DNA of 64,000 nucleotides, taken from CALDTK01 sp965213735 (GTDB lineage Bacteria; Bacteroidota; Bacteroidia; Chitinophagales; Saprospiraceae). The notes beneath the pieces are model-generated. The model was not told the origin of the DNA. It saw only the letters and a list, made by a program, of their open reading frames with translations, and searched no databases. Shown piece by piece: positions 8,197 to 17,646 of the stretch. How positions within the stretch are numbered: position 1 is the first letter of the stretch; every line of letters begins with the position of its first letter. The DNA is taken from NCBI GenBank assembly GCA_965213735.1, contig CBDCAB010000006.1, forward strand, positions 992,001-1,056,000, given 5' to 3'. The position numbers and the translations under genes are program-made.

Positions 8197-10581
8197 CTAG
8201 CGAACGCCTAGTCTCACTTCAACTCTTCTGCCGAAAGAGAGGTCGCTCGCGTCAAAATCTTCTCCGAGCGCCTGCACGACGATCTGACCTGAGTTGACGC
8301 CAAGGCTTTCGAGGGTTTGTCGAACTGCACGTACCCGTCGCTCACTGAGGCGTTGATTGAGCTCCTGACTTCCCGTTTTGTCGGTAAAGCCTTCGAGCCG
8401 CACCACGATATAGTCTGGATATCGCTGTGCAACAGTGGCCACGTCGTTGAGAGTGTTGCGTGCCTCGGTGCTAATGTCTGCCTGTCCAACTTCAAAAAAC
8501 ACGCGCTTCACGTCGATACTTCGGAGAGCTTCGAGCACTTCGGCGCGACGATCCATGCCTGCCGAAGTAGGAGGGGCGGGTGCTACAGTGATAGTTGTAG
8601 GTGGCGCATTGGGAGTCGTAACTGAGCGAGACTGGGTGCTAAGCTGTGCCCGGAGCGCCGCGAGTTCATTGCGTAAAGCCTGCAATTCTGCCACGAGAGC
8701 AGGATCGACACTTGGTGTCACAGCTGACGTCGGCGCTAACGGTTGAGCGGGCATTACTGGCTGTACTGCTGGTGGCATAACGCCGGGCTGATAGCCTTGC
8801 ATAGCGGCCAACTGTGCGCTCAGTTGCTGGAGTTGTTCACGCATGGCACGTTGCTCACGTGCGAGTTCAGCAACGTCTGCATTGTCGCTGTACTCAGCTT
8901 GAAGTTGGGCATTGCTGAGGCGACGTTGATCGCGTAGGCCCATGCGTTGATTGCGCATTTCGAGGCGATCGCGCTCACGCAAGCGCTCAATCTCGGCCAA
9001 CTCTGCTTCTAGTTGGAGTTGACGTGCTGTAGTTGCATCACTGCTGAGTAGTCGCTGGCGATCGAGATCATCGTTGCGGCGGCGACGCAAATCATCGAGT
9101 TCTGCCCGCAGCCGCGCTGCTTCGGCCACAGTTAACGTGTCAGCAGCATTCGGTGAGCGCTCCAGTAGAGTGAGTCTTCGCTCGAGACTGTCGATGCGCT
9201 GGCTCTTCATCGCGAGTGAAGCATCGAGGCTGTCGGCAGTTGGGCGGCTGGTAGCACCAATACGCTGTAGAGAGTTAATCTCGCGTTGCAGTCGTGCTGA
9301 AGCGCGGTCGAGACTATCGCCTAAGATAGAATCTTCAGAAGCCCACTGCGGGTAAGTGTTCACCACACCGCTGCCATCTGAAGCACGCTGAGGATTATTT
9401 TGCTGTGGTACTTGCGCATCGTAGGTGATGTCGTTGTCGTAGCCTGCGGGCAGCTCACTTTCTATGGAAGGAATCAGATTGCCATCACTGTCTACCCACT
9501 GTGGGCGAGGTGCAGTATTCACTTTTGGAACCGTAAAAGCCTGTTGTGGCCGCAAAGCTTGCTGGACTGGAATCGGATCGATATCGGGTGCCGCAAGTGG
9601 CTCGGGCGTATCGAAACTGAAGAGCTTGTTCTCGGTAGCAAGTGTGTCCTGCAATGGGATTTCACCAACGATGACTACAGGTGCCCGAAACATTTTCGAG
9701 CGGTCGCCAAAGTAAAAGCGGGCGGTGAGGTTGTGGTAGGTGTAGCGGTCATTGCCCGACTCACCCCGCGTACCGTTGAAGTCATTTGGATTTGAGGCAA
9801 AGCGCGTTAGTGCATCATCAGCGTTGGGCTGAAAAGGACCGCCCACATCATCGAGGTTGTCGCTGTCAGAGATCCGGAACATTGACTCGAGCTGCAGGCT
9901 AAAGTGGTCGTTAAAGCGGAAGTTGAGTCCCACCCCACCCATGGCGACAAATGCATAGTTGTTATACGCATAGCCATTGGTGCGAAGTTCGCTAAGCTCG
10001 GTTTCGTAGATGCCGTCGAGTTCAGTTGGCGCGAGCATGTTATCACCTGTCCTGATGAAGACGTTGCCATCGTCTCCATACTCATAGAATGCTCCATTGG
10101 TACGTAAATCGCCAAAGGTTTTAAACCGTGTAGCGCCTACACCGAGCTTGATGTATGGCGAGAGAAAAGCATTTTCTGATAGAAACTTGCCGTCATTGGC
10201 CGACCATTTACCGTAGAGGATAAGGTCATTTAATTGTGTCTTCACATTGAGTGCACGCTCAAAATTCGGCGCATCAAATTCGAAGTTGCCGTCGAAGTCG
10301 GTGCGGCGATCTGTGGCAGAAAATTCTCCGTTGATGTATTCGAGGCCGATGCCCCATCCATTGCCGAAGTAGCGCTCGAAATCGATGCCCCAGCTGATGT
10401 AGCTCAGGTTGTCGCGCAGATCACGCAGTTCGCGGGTGGCGGGAAAGAATTGGTCATTCAGCTCGCCATTATAGGTCATGATGCCTCCTTTGAGGCCAAG
10501 GCTGCTCACTGTTTCAGCTTGCTGGGCTCGGCTTACGCCAAAACCACACAGCACTACCGCGAGCGTCAGTAGGTATTTCAT
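8197..10581 (-). CDS. OmpA-family outer-membrane protein with beta-barrel and coiled-coil
   Basis: 794-aa envelope protein. The signal peptide (MKYLLTLAVVLCGFGVSRAQ) precedes an outer-membrane beta-barrel-like region at about 20-320 with alternating aromatic strands. A proline-rich linker follows. A long charged coiled coil spans roughly 415-620 (many repeats of L-R-R-E-L and R-L-Q). A peptidoglycan-binding OmpA domain lies at about 675-794, including VKRVFFEVGQADIS, EGFTDKTGS and LSERRVRAVR. It probably ties the outer membrane to peptidoglycan. It is cotranscribed with the upstream gene ending at 10588 (6-bp gap), which also looks like an envelope protein. Confidence 0.85.
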   Translation of the reverse strand: MKYLLTLAVVLCGFGVSRAQQAETVSSLGLKGGIMTYNGELNDQFFPATRELRDLRDNLSYISWGIDFERYFGNGWGIGLEYINGEFSATDRRTDFDGNFEFDAPNFERALNVKTQLNDLILYGKWSANDGKFLSENAFLSPYIKLGVGATRFKTFGDLRTNGAFYEYGDDGNVFIRTGDNMLAPTELDGIYETELSELRTNGYAYNNYAFVAMGGVGLNFRFNDHFSLQLESMFRISDSDNLDDVGGPFQPNADDALTRFASNPNDFNGTRGESGNDRYTYHNLTARFYFGDRSKMFRAPVVIVGEIPLQDTLATENKLFSFDTPEPLAAPDIDPIPVQQALRPQQAFTVPKVNTAPRPQWVDSDGNLIPSIESELPAGYDNDITYDAQVPQQNNPQRASDGSGVVNTYPQWASEDSILGDSLDRASARLQREINSLQRIGATSRPTADSLDASLAMKSQRIDSLERRLTLLERSPNAADTLTVAEAARLRAELDDLRRRRNDDLDRQRLLSSDATTARQLQLEAELAEIERLRERDRLEMRNQRMGLRDQRRLSNAQLQAEYSDNADVAELAREQRAMREQLQQLSAQLAAMQGYQPGVMPPAVQPVMPAQPLAPTSAVTPSVDPALVAELQALRNELAALRAQLSTQSRSVTTPNAPPTTITVAPAPPTSAGMDRRAEVLEALRSIDVKRVFFEVGQADISTEARNTLNDVATVAQRYPDYIVVRLEGFTDKTGSQELNQRLSERRVRAVRQTLESLGVNSGQIVVQALGEDFDASDLSFGRRVEVRLGVR

Positions 10582-10587
10582 CGTGGC

Positions 10588-11715
10588 TTACTTATCGAGT
10601 GAGAGAGAAAGATTGAGCTTAGCACTCAAACCAACAAAAGGTCGCACCCGCACACGTGTGTCGAGATTATCGATCATATCTTCATTACCATTGTCTTCTT
10701 CTAAGAAAACTGCACCCGCGTTGAGGCGCACAAAGCTGAAGAGTTTGTAATCGAGACCGAGAAAGATAGGGCGCTCTACAATTGGACCGGTGAAGTCACG
10801 TCCTTGAATTTCAAAGTCGTTGACGAAAACACCCAAGCTTATTTCTGCATTACGCAGGATCCGAGGGGCAACTTTAGTGACTGAAAGCGGAAAACCTAAT
10901 CCCACAAAAGCACCATCACCATAATCAAGATCATCAAGATCTCCATCGAAGTATACTGCTCCGTAGCCACCGACGATTGAGAAATAGCCAGGCTTTTCTT
11001 CTGCTTCGATATCGCTCACTACCCGCTCGTTGCGGAGCATCACGATATCTTGGTTGAGCATGCTGCGTAGCTCGCCATCCATGAGGTTCATGAGGGAATT
11101 CAACCCACCACTCTGACCGTTGGCTGCGACAGGTTTGCCGTCGAGGTCTTTTAGTTGTTCGAGCACGATATCGCTAAACCCATCAAAGGCACCGGGCGAG
11201 GTGATACGGTACTGGCGCATAGACTGCTTGACGATCTGATCGAGGTTGCGACGAAGTTTACGTGCGCTTTGATCAAGCTCGAGTTCGCCATCATCAATCT
11301 CGTAGTTGAGGTTGAGGTAAGCCTCGATGTTCTTACGCGTTTGCTCATAAAGAGCTGTGCGACTCTCACCAGTCACCTTATTAAAGAAGCTGATGCGGAA
11401 GGTGTAGTCGTTGCCGGGGGTAAGTCGGTAGTTGATTGGAACTTGAAAGTCGCGATTGCCGACCGTGTTATTAGCGGTCCAAAAGCCCGTGTAGAGAATA
11501 TCGTCTTCATCGACTTCTTCATCAAACACGGATATTTCAACCAATTCGCAATTGGGTGGAAGTGCGCCAGTGATCAGGAGATTTTCCTCGGAGGGAAGAT
11601 CTTCGAAATCACCAAAGGTATTTTTCGAGAAATCGTAGAAAACTGTTGCTCGCTGTGCGGTAACCGATGCGGCGCAGAACAGGGCGAGCAGGAGAGTAAG
11701 TAGGCGTGTGTGCAT
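10588..11715 (-). CDS. Exported protein of unknown function, outer-membrane-like C-terminus
   Basis: I do not recognise the family. A clear signal peptide (MHTRLLTLLLALFCAASVTAQ) is followed by a beta-rich N-terminal domain to about residue 120. Next comes a helical segment (RTALYEQTRKNIEAYL, LRRNLDQIVKQSMRQY) at about 120-205. From about 245 an alternating strand pattern (YFSIVGGYGAVYFDGDLDD, GAFVGLGFPLSV, FVRLNAGAVFLE, VRPFVGLSAKLNLSLSL) resembles part of a small outer-membrane barrel. It precedes the OmpA-type gene by 6 bp on the same strand, so the two products probably act together at the cell surface. Confidence 0.75.
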   Translation of the reverse strand: MHTRLLTLLLALFCAASVTAQRATVFYDFSKNTFGDFEDLPSEENLLITGALPPNCELVEISVFDEEVDEDDILYTGFWTANNTVGNRDFQVPINYRLTPGNDYTFRISFFNKVTGESRTALYEQTRKNIEAYLNLNYEIDDGELELDQSARKLRRNLDQIVKQSMRQYRITSPGAFDGFSDIVLEQLKDLDGKPVAANGQSGGLNSLMNLMDGELRSMLNQDIVMLRNERVVSDIEAEEKPGYFSIVGGYGAVYFDGDLDDLDYGDGAFVGLGFPLSVTKVAPRILRNAEISLGVFVNDFEIQGRDFTGPIVERPIFLGLDYKLFSFVRLNAGAVFLEEDNGNEDMIDNLDTRVRVRPFVGLSAKLNLSLSLDK

Positions 11716-11798
11716 GTTTAGACGTTAGCTGTACTTTGATAAGCCGCACAATGGCCCTTACGGTTCACTTTAGCTCCTAATGTTTGTCAACAAGTCAG

Positions 11799-12779
11799 CT
11801 AAGCATCGGGAGCAGCGGGTTGATGCTCAACTTTGCTGAGCAGCAGGATGAGGGCTACACCTCCGATGGCAGCACAACTAGCGGCAAGCAACATCGGATC
11901 GAGACCGGTGACTTCCGCATAGCGGGCAGGCCACACGGGCGCCTCCGTGAGAATAGTAGCCAAGCCTTCATCATCTAGCACCTGCTGCCCCTGCTCATCA
12001 ACGAGGTATTCCGTAATTTCTCGCCAGGGCCAGAGCTTGTACAGTGAGCCCAGCATAAAGCCCGTCAGCAGCGCCAAGGTGGGCTGCGGGTACTTCGCAA
12101 ACAGCCAGGATAGCACCCGACTAAACGTCGCTAAGCCTGTAAGACAGCCTAGCATAAAGACAAACACCACTGTCCAACTTCCCGAACCAGCTCCACTTAA
12201 AGCAGACTTAACTGTAGGAATGATGTAGCTGTACATACCGAGCAGCAGCAAAATGAATGAGCCGCTCACCCCCGGCAAAAGCAGCGCACTGATGGCAATA
12301 ACTCCACTCAAAAACACAAACCATAGTGCAGTATTTCCCTGCGCTGGCGAGCCCATGACTATGCTGAGCGCCAGGCCGCAGCCCACGACAATAGCAAGTA
12401 TTTCCTGCCAGCTCCAAGGCGACACCATGCGCCCGATGTACCACACCGAAGCCAGAATGAGCCCAAAGAAGAATGCCCATATCACAGGCGGATATGCGGC
12501 AAGTAAATAACTAATCGCAAATACTCCAATCCCGAGGCCCAGCAGCATCCCTACCAGGAGGTTGACCAGAAAAGCTCCTTGTATTTCTCGCCAAACAGCA
12601 ATTACCCCTCCTGCTTTATAGATCGGCAGCAGCTGCGGACCTACAGCAGTAATAGCTTCGAGGAGGCGCTCGTAAATACCGGTGACGAAGGCTATAGTGC
12701 CACCACTTACTCCTGGCACAACTTCCGCCATACCCATAGCTGCACCTTTGGCAGCAATTGCGATTCTTTCTCTCAACAT
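11799..12779 (-). CDS. DUF368 membrane protein, undecaprenyl-phosphate translocase type
   Basis: Polytopic inner-membrane protein of 326 aa in the DUF368 family, members of which recycle undecaprenyl phosphate across the membrane (PopT-type C55-P translocases). The duplicated family motif is present: VVPGVSGGT at 20-28 and LLPGVSGS near 167-174. About eight hydrophobic helices are visible. A soluble insertion around 250-280 (EITEYLVDEQGQQVLDDEG) lies between late helices and is less typical. The start overlaps the end of the acetoacetyl-CoA synthetase gene by 7 bp, implying translational coupling despite unrelated roles. Confidence 0.85.
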   Translation of the reverse strand: MLRERIAIAAKGAAMGMAEVVPGVSGGTIAFVTGIYERLLEAITAVGPQLLPIYKAGGVIAVWREIQGAFLVNLLVGMLLGLGIGVFAISYLLAAYPPVIWAFFFGLILASVWYIGRMVSPWSWQEILAIVVGCGLALSIVMGSPAQGNTALWFVFLSGVIAISALLLPGVSGSFILLLLGMYSYIIPTVKSALSGAGSGSWTVVFVFMLGCLTGLATFSRVLSWLFAKYPQPTLALLTGFMLGSLYKLWPWREITEYLVDEQGQQVLDDEGLATILTEAPVWPARYAEVTGLDPMLLAASCAAIGGVALILLLSKVEHQPAAPDA

Positions 12780-14755
12780 TGAGCGCGGCTTTTGGTGGCG
12801 AGGCGAGCGAATGCTTCTAGTGCAGCAGGATTGCGGAGTGCACCTAAATTGGCTACCTCTTCGAGTTTAGCTCCGAGGAAAAGCCGTTTTACCGGCGCTT
12901 CGAGTTTTTTGCCGCTGATGGTGTAAGGGATGTCCTCCACCGACTCGATTTGTGTCGGCACATGCCGTGGCGAATTGCCTTCACGTAAGGCTCGTTTGAG
13001 GTTTTGGCGTAAGCTGTCACTTAATGCTGCTCCTTCCTTCATCTTCACAAACAGAGGCATGTGATCGTATGAATTCGCGTCGACATAGTTGATGATTAAG
13101 GCATCTTCCACTTCCGTAAAACCCGCTACGACGCGATAAATCTCTGCGGTGCCAATACGAACTCCCTGGCGATTGAGCGTCGCATCCGAGCGGCCGTAAA
13201 TCACTACCCCACCCTCCTCATCGACGGAAATCCAATCCCCGTGACGCCAAACACCAGGCAGGGCACTGAAATAGCTGTCGTGTTTGTGCTCACCCTCAGG
13301 ATCATCCCAAAACATAATGGGCATGCTGGGCATAGGCTGCCGCACCACTAGCTCACCGACTTGGCCAACCACTGGCTCGCCAGCCTCGGTATAGGCGTGG
13401 AGGTCGCAACCCAGCGCACGGCACTGAATCACACCTTGACGTACCGGCTTGTAAGGTGTACCACCCACGAAAGCAGTACACACATCGGTGCCACCACTCA
13501 TGCTGGTAAGCCACACATCAGATTTCACTTTGCTGTAGATGTAAGCAAAACCATGCTCGCTCAGCGGAGCGCCTGTAGAACCTATGCTGCGTAGTGACGA
13601 CAAATCTAGTTGACTCGCAACTTCGTAATCGGCCCGCTCGCAGGCATGAATAAATGGTGCAGAAGTGCCAAAGTGATGAATGGGCAGGGCCTCAGCCAGC
13701 CGCCAAAGTCGCCGCAGACTCGGAAAGCCGGGACTGCCATCGTAGAGCACGGGCACCGCATCGACGAGTATGCTGGCTTGCAGAAAGTTCCACATCATCC
13801 AGCCGGTGGTCGTAAACCAGAAGAAGTGTTCGCGTGCCCTTACGTCAGCTTGCAAAAACAAGTACTTGAAGTGTTCGAGTAAGCAGCCGCCATGGCCGTG
13901 CACGATGGCTTTGGGCTTGCCGGTGGTACCAGAGCTAAAGAGTATCCACAGAGGTGCTGCAAAAGCTAAGCGATTGCATTCTAAAGTGGCGGTGGAGCTG
14001 GTGGTGCTGCTTGCCGACCAGGCTTGCCAACCCGCAGGTGCATCGTCGGGTGCGTCAAGGTCGAGCCATACCTGCAACTCTACCGTCGGAAGCTCTTGGG
14101 CCAGTCGGTGAGCGACAGCAGATCTATCAACGTATTTGCCGCCATAGCCATAGCCCCGGCAGGCGATGAGCACGCGGGGTTCGATCTGCTGAAAGCGGTC
14201 GAGTACGGCTTCTGCGCCAAAGTCAGGTGAGCAGCAACTCCAGATGGCTCCCAAACTAGCCGTGGCCAGAAAAGCAATAATAGCGTGCTCCGTGTTGGGC
14301 AAAAATCCCACCACACGATCACCCTCTCCCACACCTGCACCCAATAGGTTTTGGCGAAAGCGGACAACTTCTCGGCGTAACTCTCCTCCAAAAATTGTGC
14401 GCGGCTCCAGCCCTTCGCGTACGACAATGAGTGCTTCTTTATCGTCGTGAAGGTTGCGCAGGATGTGCTCTGCATAATTAAGCTTGACGCCTTCGAACCA
14501 CTCGGCCTGCTCGATATCTCCAATCACGACTTGCTGTTGAGCAGGCAGCTCACCGTCGAAAAGGATGTCGTTGTAGCGAAAGATGGCGTGCCAAAAGCGG
14601 CTGATATCCTCTACCGACCAGCGCCACAGTGCCTCATAATCTTGCCCAGCGGGTGGCGCGTAGCCGGCCTGCTGAGCCCATTCGACAAATTTCGTCAGAT
14701 TGGAGGTGCTGACCAGTTGAGGAGCTGGCCGCCACAACACGGGATGTTCAGACAT
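12773..14755 (-). CDS. Acetoacetyl-CoA synthetase (acetoacetate-CoA ligase)
   Basis: ANL-superfamily adenylate-forming ligase of about 660 aa, activating acetoacetate (or a related short 3-oxo/hydroxy acid) to its CoA thioester. Landmarks are NYAEHIL, the P-loop-like SSGTTGKPKAIVHGHGG at about 274-290, TTTGWMMWNF, SGGTDVC, the YGRSDATLNRQGVRIG hinge and the C-terminal catalytic lysine region ISGKKLEAPVK. The ATG at 14755 (MSEHPVLWRP) is preferred to 14773 because acetoacetyl-CoA synthetases begin close to the conserved PLWxP segment. It sits in a minus-strand lipid-type cluster with SCP2 and a lipase-like gene. Confidence 0.88.
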   Translation of the reverse strand: MSEHPVLWRPAPQLVSTSNLTKFVEWAQQAGYAPPAGQDYEALWRWSVEDISRFWHAIFRYNDILFDGELPAQQQVVIGDIEQAEWFEGVKLNYAEHILRNLHDDKEALIVVREGLEPRTIFGGELRREVVRFRQNLLGAGVGEGDRVVGFLPNTEHAIIAFLATASLGAIWSCCSPDFGAEAVLDRFQQIEPRVLIACRGYGYGGKYVDRSAVAHRLAQELPTVELQVWLDLDAPDDAPAGWQAWSASSTTSSTATLECNRLAFAAPLWILFSSGTTGKPKAIVHGHGGCLLEHFKYLFLQADVRAREHFFWFTTTGWMMWNFLQASILVDAVPVLYDGSPGFPSLRRLWRLAEALPIHHFGTSAPFIHACERADYEVASQLDLSSLRSIGSTGAPLSEHGFAYIYSKVKSDVWLTSMSGGTDVCTAFVGGTPYKPVRQGVIQCRALGCDLHAYTEAGEPVVGQVGELVVRQPMPSMPIMFWDDPEGEHKHDSYFSALPGVWRHGDWISVDEEGGVVIYGRSDATLNRQGVRIGTAEIYRVVAGFTEVEDALIINYVDANSYDHMPLFVKMKEGAALSDSLRQNLKRALREGNSPRHVPTQIESVEDIPYTISGKKLEAPVKRLFLGAKLEEVANLGALRNPAALEAFARLATKSRAQC

Positions 14756-14777
14756 GGCGGCAAGGTGCGGCACGCAG

Positions 14778-15095
14778 CTACATCAAGCCAAAAATCTTTG
14801 CGTATTTCAGCAATTCACTGGTATTACTAATCTTGAGCTTGCCAGTCATCACAGCCATCATCGGATTGGTTTCTCCTCGAATTACATCCATAAATTTATC
14901 CGCCTTCGCTTTCACCTCGCACTTTGGCGTGCCCACCTGGCCTTCCTCGACATTGAGCTTGCCGTCCTTGGCAATGACGGTGTACTGCCCGCCGCCTTCG
15001 CCGCTCAGGTCGAAAAAGAAATTGGTGTCCATGTCTTCGAGCGCTTCGGGGCTAGCCTTAGCAGGAAGGCTCTTGATAAAATCGGCTGCTGTCAT
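14778..15095 (-). CDS. SCP2 sterol-carrier-domain protein
   Basis: Small soluble 105-aa single-domain SCP2 protein, expected to bind fatty acyl or other lipids in a hydrophobic tunnel. The pattern FFFDLSGEGGGQYTVIAKDGKLNVEEG followed by CEVKAKADKFMDVIRGETNPMMAVMTGKLKISN is typical. I use the ATG at 15095 (MTAADFIKSLPAKA), which overlaps the stop of the upstream lipase-like gene as ATGA. The 32 residues encoded from 15191 lie wholly within that gene and look like shadow. Translational coupling to the lipase and position before acetoacetyl-CoA synthetase suggest lipid catabolism. Confidence 0.85.
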   Translation of the reverse strand: MTAADFIKSLPAKASPEALEDMDTNFFFDLSGEGGGQYTVIAKDGKLNVEEGQVGTPKCEVKAKADKFMDVIRGETNPMMAVMTGKLKISNTSELLKYAKIFGLM

Positions 15096-15946
15096 TGTAC
15101 ATTGAGTTTGCTCGCGAGCCAGGCAGAAGTGTAGTCGAACACCTCCTCCTTGGTCGGCTCGTTGTGGAGCTCGTGGTAGTGGTCTTGCCACAAACGTAAA
15201 CTTACATCTCCTTGTGCAAGCTCAGAAAATGCTTGGCTGCCATTGGGATGGGTGATGCGATCGGCAGTGCCGTGCATCAGCAAGAGGGGCACCGGTATTT
15301 CTACCGGACCTGCGAGGAGGCGCTTAGGTACTGCTAAGAGTTGAGCTCCCAGGCGCATACTCACGCGATCATGCACGAGCGGGTCGATGCTGTAGTAGCT
15401 CACCACGCCCGCATCGCGTGAAAGTGCCGCCTGCTCCAAGCCATTCGCTTTAGTCACATCAGGAGCAATGCGCTCGGCCAAACCAGCCAACTTCTGCAGC
15501 AGCACAGACGGCGGCTTGGACAATTGCAGTGCAGGAGCAGTCACAGTAGCCGCCGCGAGTCGATGTGCCTCTGGGCGCGACACGAGGTAATCGAGTAGCA
15601 GCAGTCCGCCCATGCTGTGGCCGTAAAGCACGAGTTGTGGCGCACTGTCGGCCGTCTGTTCTATAGCATGAATGAAGCTGTTAATGCCGCCGAGAAAAGA
15701 TGTCCACGAGCGAATCGTTCCGCGCGCGCCGAGACTCTCTCCATGACCTTCGTGATCATAACCGAAGACATCGTACCCGAGCTTGTTGTAGTAAGCAGCT
15801 ACATCATCGTAGCGACCGGCATATTCGCCCAGACCGTGGATGATACCTATTGCAACACCATTGCCTGAAGTTGTGGCCGGCCAGTGGTAGCCGCACAAGG
15901 TGGTACCAGCGTGTTGAAACGAAAACTTCTGTGCGGGAGAGGCCAC
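15092..15946 (-). CDS. Monoacylglycerol-lipase-like alpha/beta hydrolase
   Basis: 284-aa lysophospholipase/monoglyceride-lipase-type hydrolase (Hydrolase_4). The family segments IIHGLGEYAGRYDDVA, GYDHEGHGES and GHSMGG are present. The probable triad is Ser111, Asp229 (HGTADRITHP) and His258 (DHYHELHNEP). Starts with GTG at 15946, sharing one base with the TAG stop of the OmpA gene upstream, so it belongs to the same transcript. No signal peptide, so it is cytoplasmic. Length is normal for the family. Confidence 0.87.
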   Translation of the reverse strand: MASPAQKFSFQHAGTTLCGYHWPATTSGNGVAIGIIHGLGEYAGRYDDVAAYYNKLGYDVFGYDHEGHGESLGARGTIRSWTSFLGGINSFIHAIEQTADSAPQLVLYGHSMGGLLLLDYLVSRPEAHRLAAATVTAPALQLSKPPSVLLQKLAGLAERIAPDVTKANGLEQAALSRDAGVVSYYSIDPLVHDRVSMRLGAQLLAVPKRLLAGPVEIPVPLLLMHGTADRITHPNGSQAFSELAQGDVSLRLWQDHYHELHNEPTKEEVFDYTSAWLASKLNVQ

Positions 15947-17592
15947 TATTCAGCGTTCTCGATGATGAAACCGTTGACGTAGCGCAGCAGTCGTGCCGAG
16001 GGAAACAGCGACTTCACGTTGGAGAGGTAGCTGCGTGCTTCAGGTTCTGAGTTAAAGCTGCCACTCATGTAGCCAAAGGTTCTATCTTTAAGTGCCTCTT
16101 CGCGCAGGGTGCCGAACTTAAAAAAGAGCTCTCCATTCTCGTCAGCAAGCGTGGTTGGCGACTGAAACACCAGCACGCGGTAGCCGCTAAACTTGGTGCC
16201 GGTGGGTAATTTCAACGGCTTTGCGTTCACAATCGACTGCTCGGGCAGGATCACGGTTAAGGGTTCAGACGCAGCCAAGGGTTCAGACACAGCAGCAGCG
16301 CCTCCTGTAGCACTCGCGGTAGCTTCGGGAGAGGTAGGATCGATGTCAGGCTCAGTCTTACTTAAGTCGCCTTTGAGGTCTTCGAGTGCAGCTGCACTAG
16401 CCATGTACTCCTCACTTTCAGGCACGCGCACTTCTCCTTGACTAAGCACTTCGGCAAGTAAAGCATCCAGATTTTCATCGTGAATAATATCGACGAGGGG
16501 CTTGCCAAGGAAAGGATCATTCGTAAATCCGGTAATGGTCAATTCTGTGCGGCGGTTGCGCGCATGTTCAGCTTCGGAGCATTCGACATTATCGACGCAC
16601 ATATTGACAGGTTTGCTTTCACCGTAGCCGCGGGCGGAGAGTCGGCTTGCAGGGATGCCTTTGTCGACGATGTATTGCACGGCGCTGCTGGCGCGCTCCT
16701 GGCTGAGTTGACGGTTGTACTTTTTGTCGCCGCGACTATCGGTGTGGCTTCCGAGTTCTACCACAATGCTAGGATTTACCTTCAGCATTTCCACCACTTT
16801 ATCGAGTTCGTAAGCGGCATCAGGTCGAATCTCGGCGCTATTGTAGCTGTAGTAGATATTCTCGAGCGTGATTGCAGAGTCTATGCGGAGCGGTTTTAAC
16901 TCGATGTTGGCGAGCAGCGTTCCGACTTCATTGCCGTAAGCGAGGTTATCGCTCACGCCGGGTCCAATCTCGGAAACTCCATCCATGCAGAGGATACATC
17001 CGTCAATATTGACGAAGCTTTCTATGCGCTTGGTGAAATAGCCGGGGCTGCGGATCAGCAGCGTGTAGTGGTTTCCTTGCTCGAGCTGGAACGAAAAGTA
17101 GGGGCTTGGGTGCTCCTTTAGCTCCAAGATGGATTCTTGCTTTGTGTTGTTGTAGACCTCAATGAGGGAGTTGGAGATGGCGTCGACTTCGTCAGGATTG
17201 TCTCCTACTTCTTCGGCAAGTGTCACTTCGAGGCGGTAGCCGGGGGCTCGGCTCATGGGAATTTTCACGTAGACTTTAGCCTCGCTAGCGTTGAGATTTT
17301 TTGAAGTAGCTACTGCTTCGGCAGTTTGGAACACGGGCTTGGTGGCGCGGATGAGGAAGTCACGATCACGCGGCACTTCCACGGCGAAGTAGCCTTCTCT
17401 GTTGCTGGTGGCAGTGCCGTAGAGAAGGCTGTTGTCGGCGTCGAGCACGCTCACTTTCACCTCATTGAGGTAGCCGGAGTTGTTGTCTTCGAAGATGTAG
17501 CCTTCCAAGATCATGTCACGATCTTGTGCAAAGCCTGTGACTGCCATGAGCACGAGTGTGGCTAGGCCTGCAAGAATTGACGTAGAACGCAT
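15946..17592 (-). CDS. OmpA-family protein with carboxypeptidase-regulatory-like and SPOR-like ends
   Basis: 548-aa exported protein (signal peptide MRSTSILAGLATLVLMAVTGFAQ). Residues 28-110 form a carboxypeptidase-regulatory-like beta-sandwich (GYIFEDNNSGYLNEVKVSV, GYFAVEVP), and a second beta domain follows to about 240. An OmpA peptidoglycan-binding domain lies at about 250-360 (NIYYSYNSAEIRPDAAYELD, LGSHTDSRGDKKYNR, RNRRTELTI). After an acidic, Ala/Thr-rich linker, the last 80 residues (GYRVLVFQSP, GSFNSEPEARSYLSNVKS, ARLLRYVNGF) resemble a SPOR domain. Both ends would contact peptidoglycan. First gene of the minus-strand run. Confidence 0.83.
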   Translation of the reverse strand: MRSTSILAGLATLVLMAVTGFAQDRDMILEGYIFEDNNSGYLNEVKVSVLDADNSLLYGTATSNREGYFAVEVPRDRDFLIRATKPVFQTAEAVATSKNLNASEAKVYVKIPMSRAPGYRLEVTLAEEVGDNPDEVDAISNSLIEVYNNTKQESILELKEHPSPYFSFQLEQGNHYTLLIRSPGYFTKRIESFVNIDGCILCMDGVSEIGPGVSDNLAYGNEVGTLLANIELKPLRIDSAITLENIYYSYNSAEIRPDAAYELDKVVEMLKVNPSIVVELGSHTDSRGDKKYNRQLSQERASSAVQYIVDKGIPASRLSARGYGESKPVNMCVDNVECSEAEHARNRRTELTITGFTNDPFLGKPLVDIIHDENLDALLAEVLSQGEVRVPESEEYMASAAALEDLKGDLSKTEPDIDPTSPEATASATGGAAAVSEPLAASEPLTVILPEQSIVNAKPLKLPTGTKFSGYRVLVFQSPTTLADENGELFFKFGTLREEALKDRTFGYMSGSFNSEPEARSYLSNVKSLFPSARLLRYVNGFIIENAE

Positions 17593-17646
17593 GGCGCTAA
17601 AGTATCACAGGTGCGGGTTTATCGCCTGCAAGGTTTGCTTTGCGGC

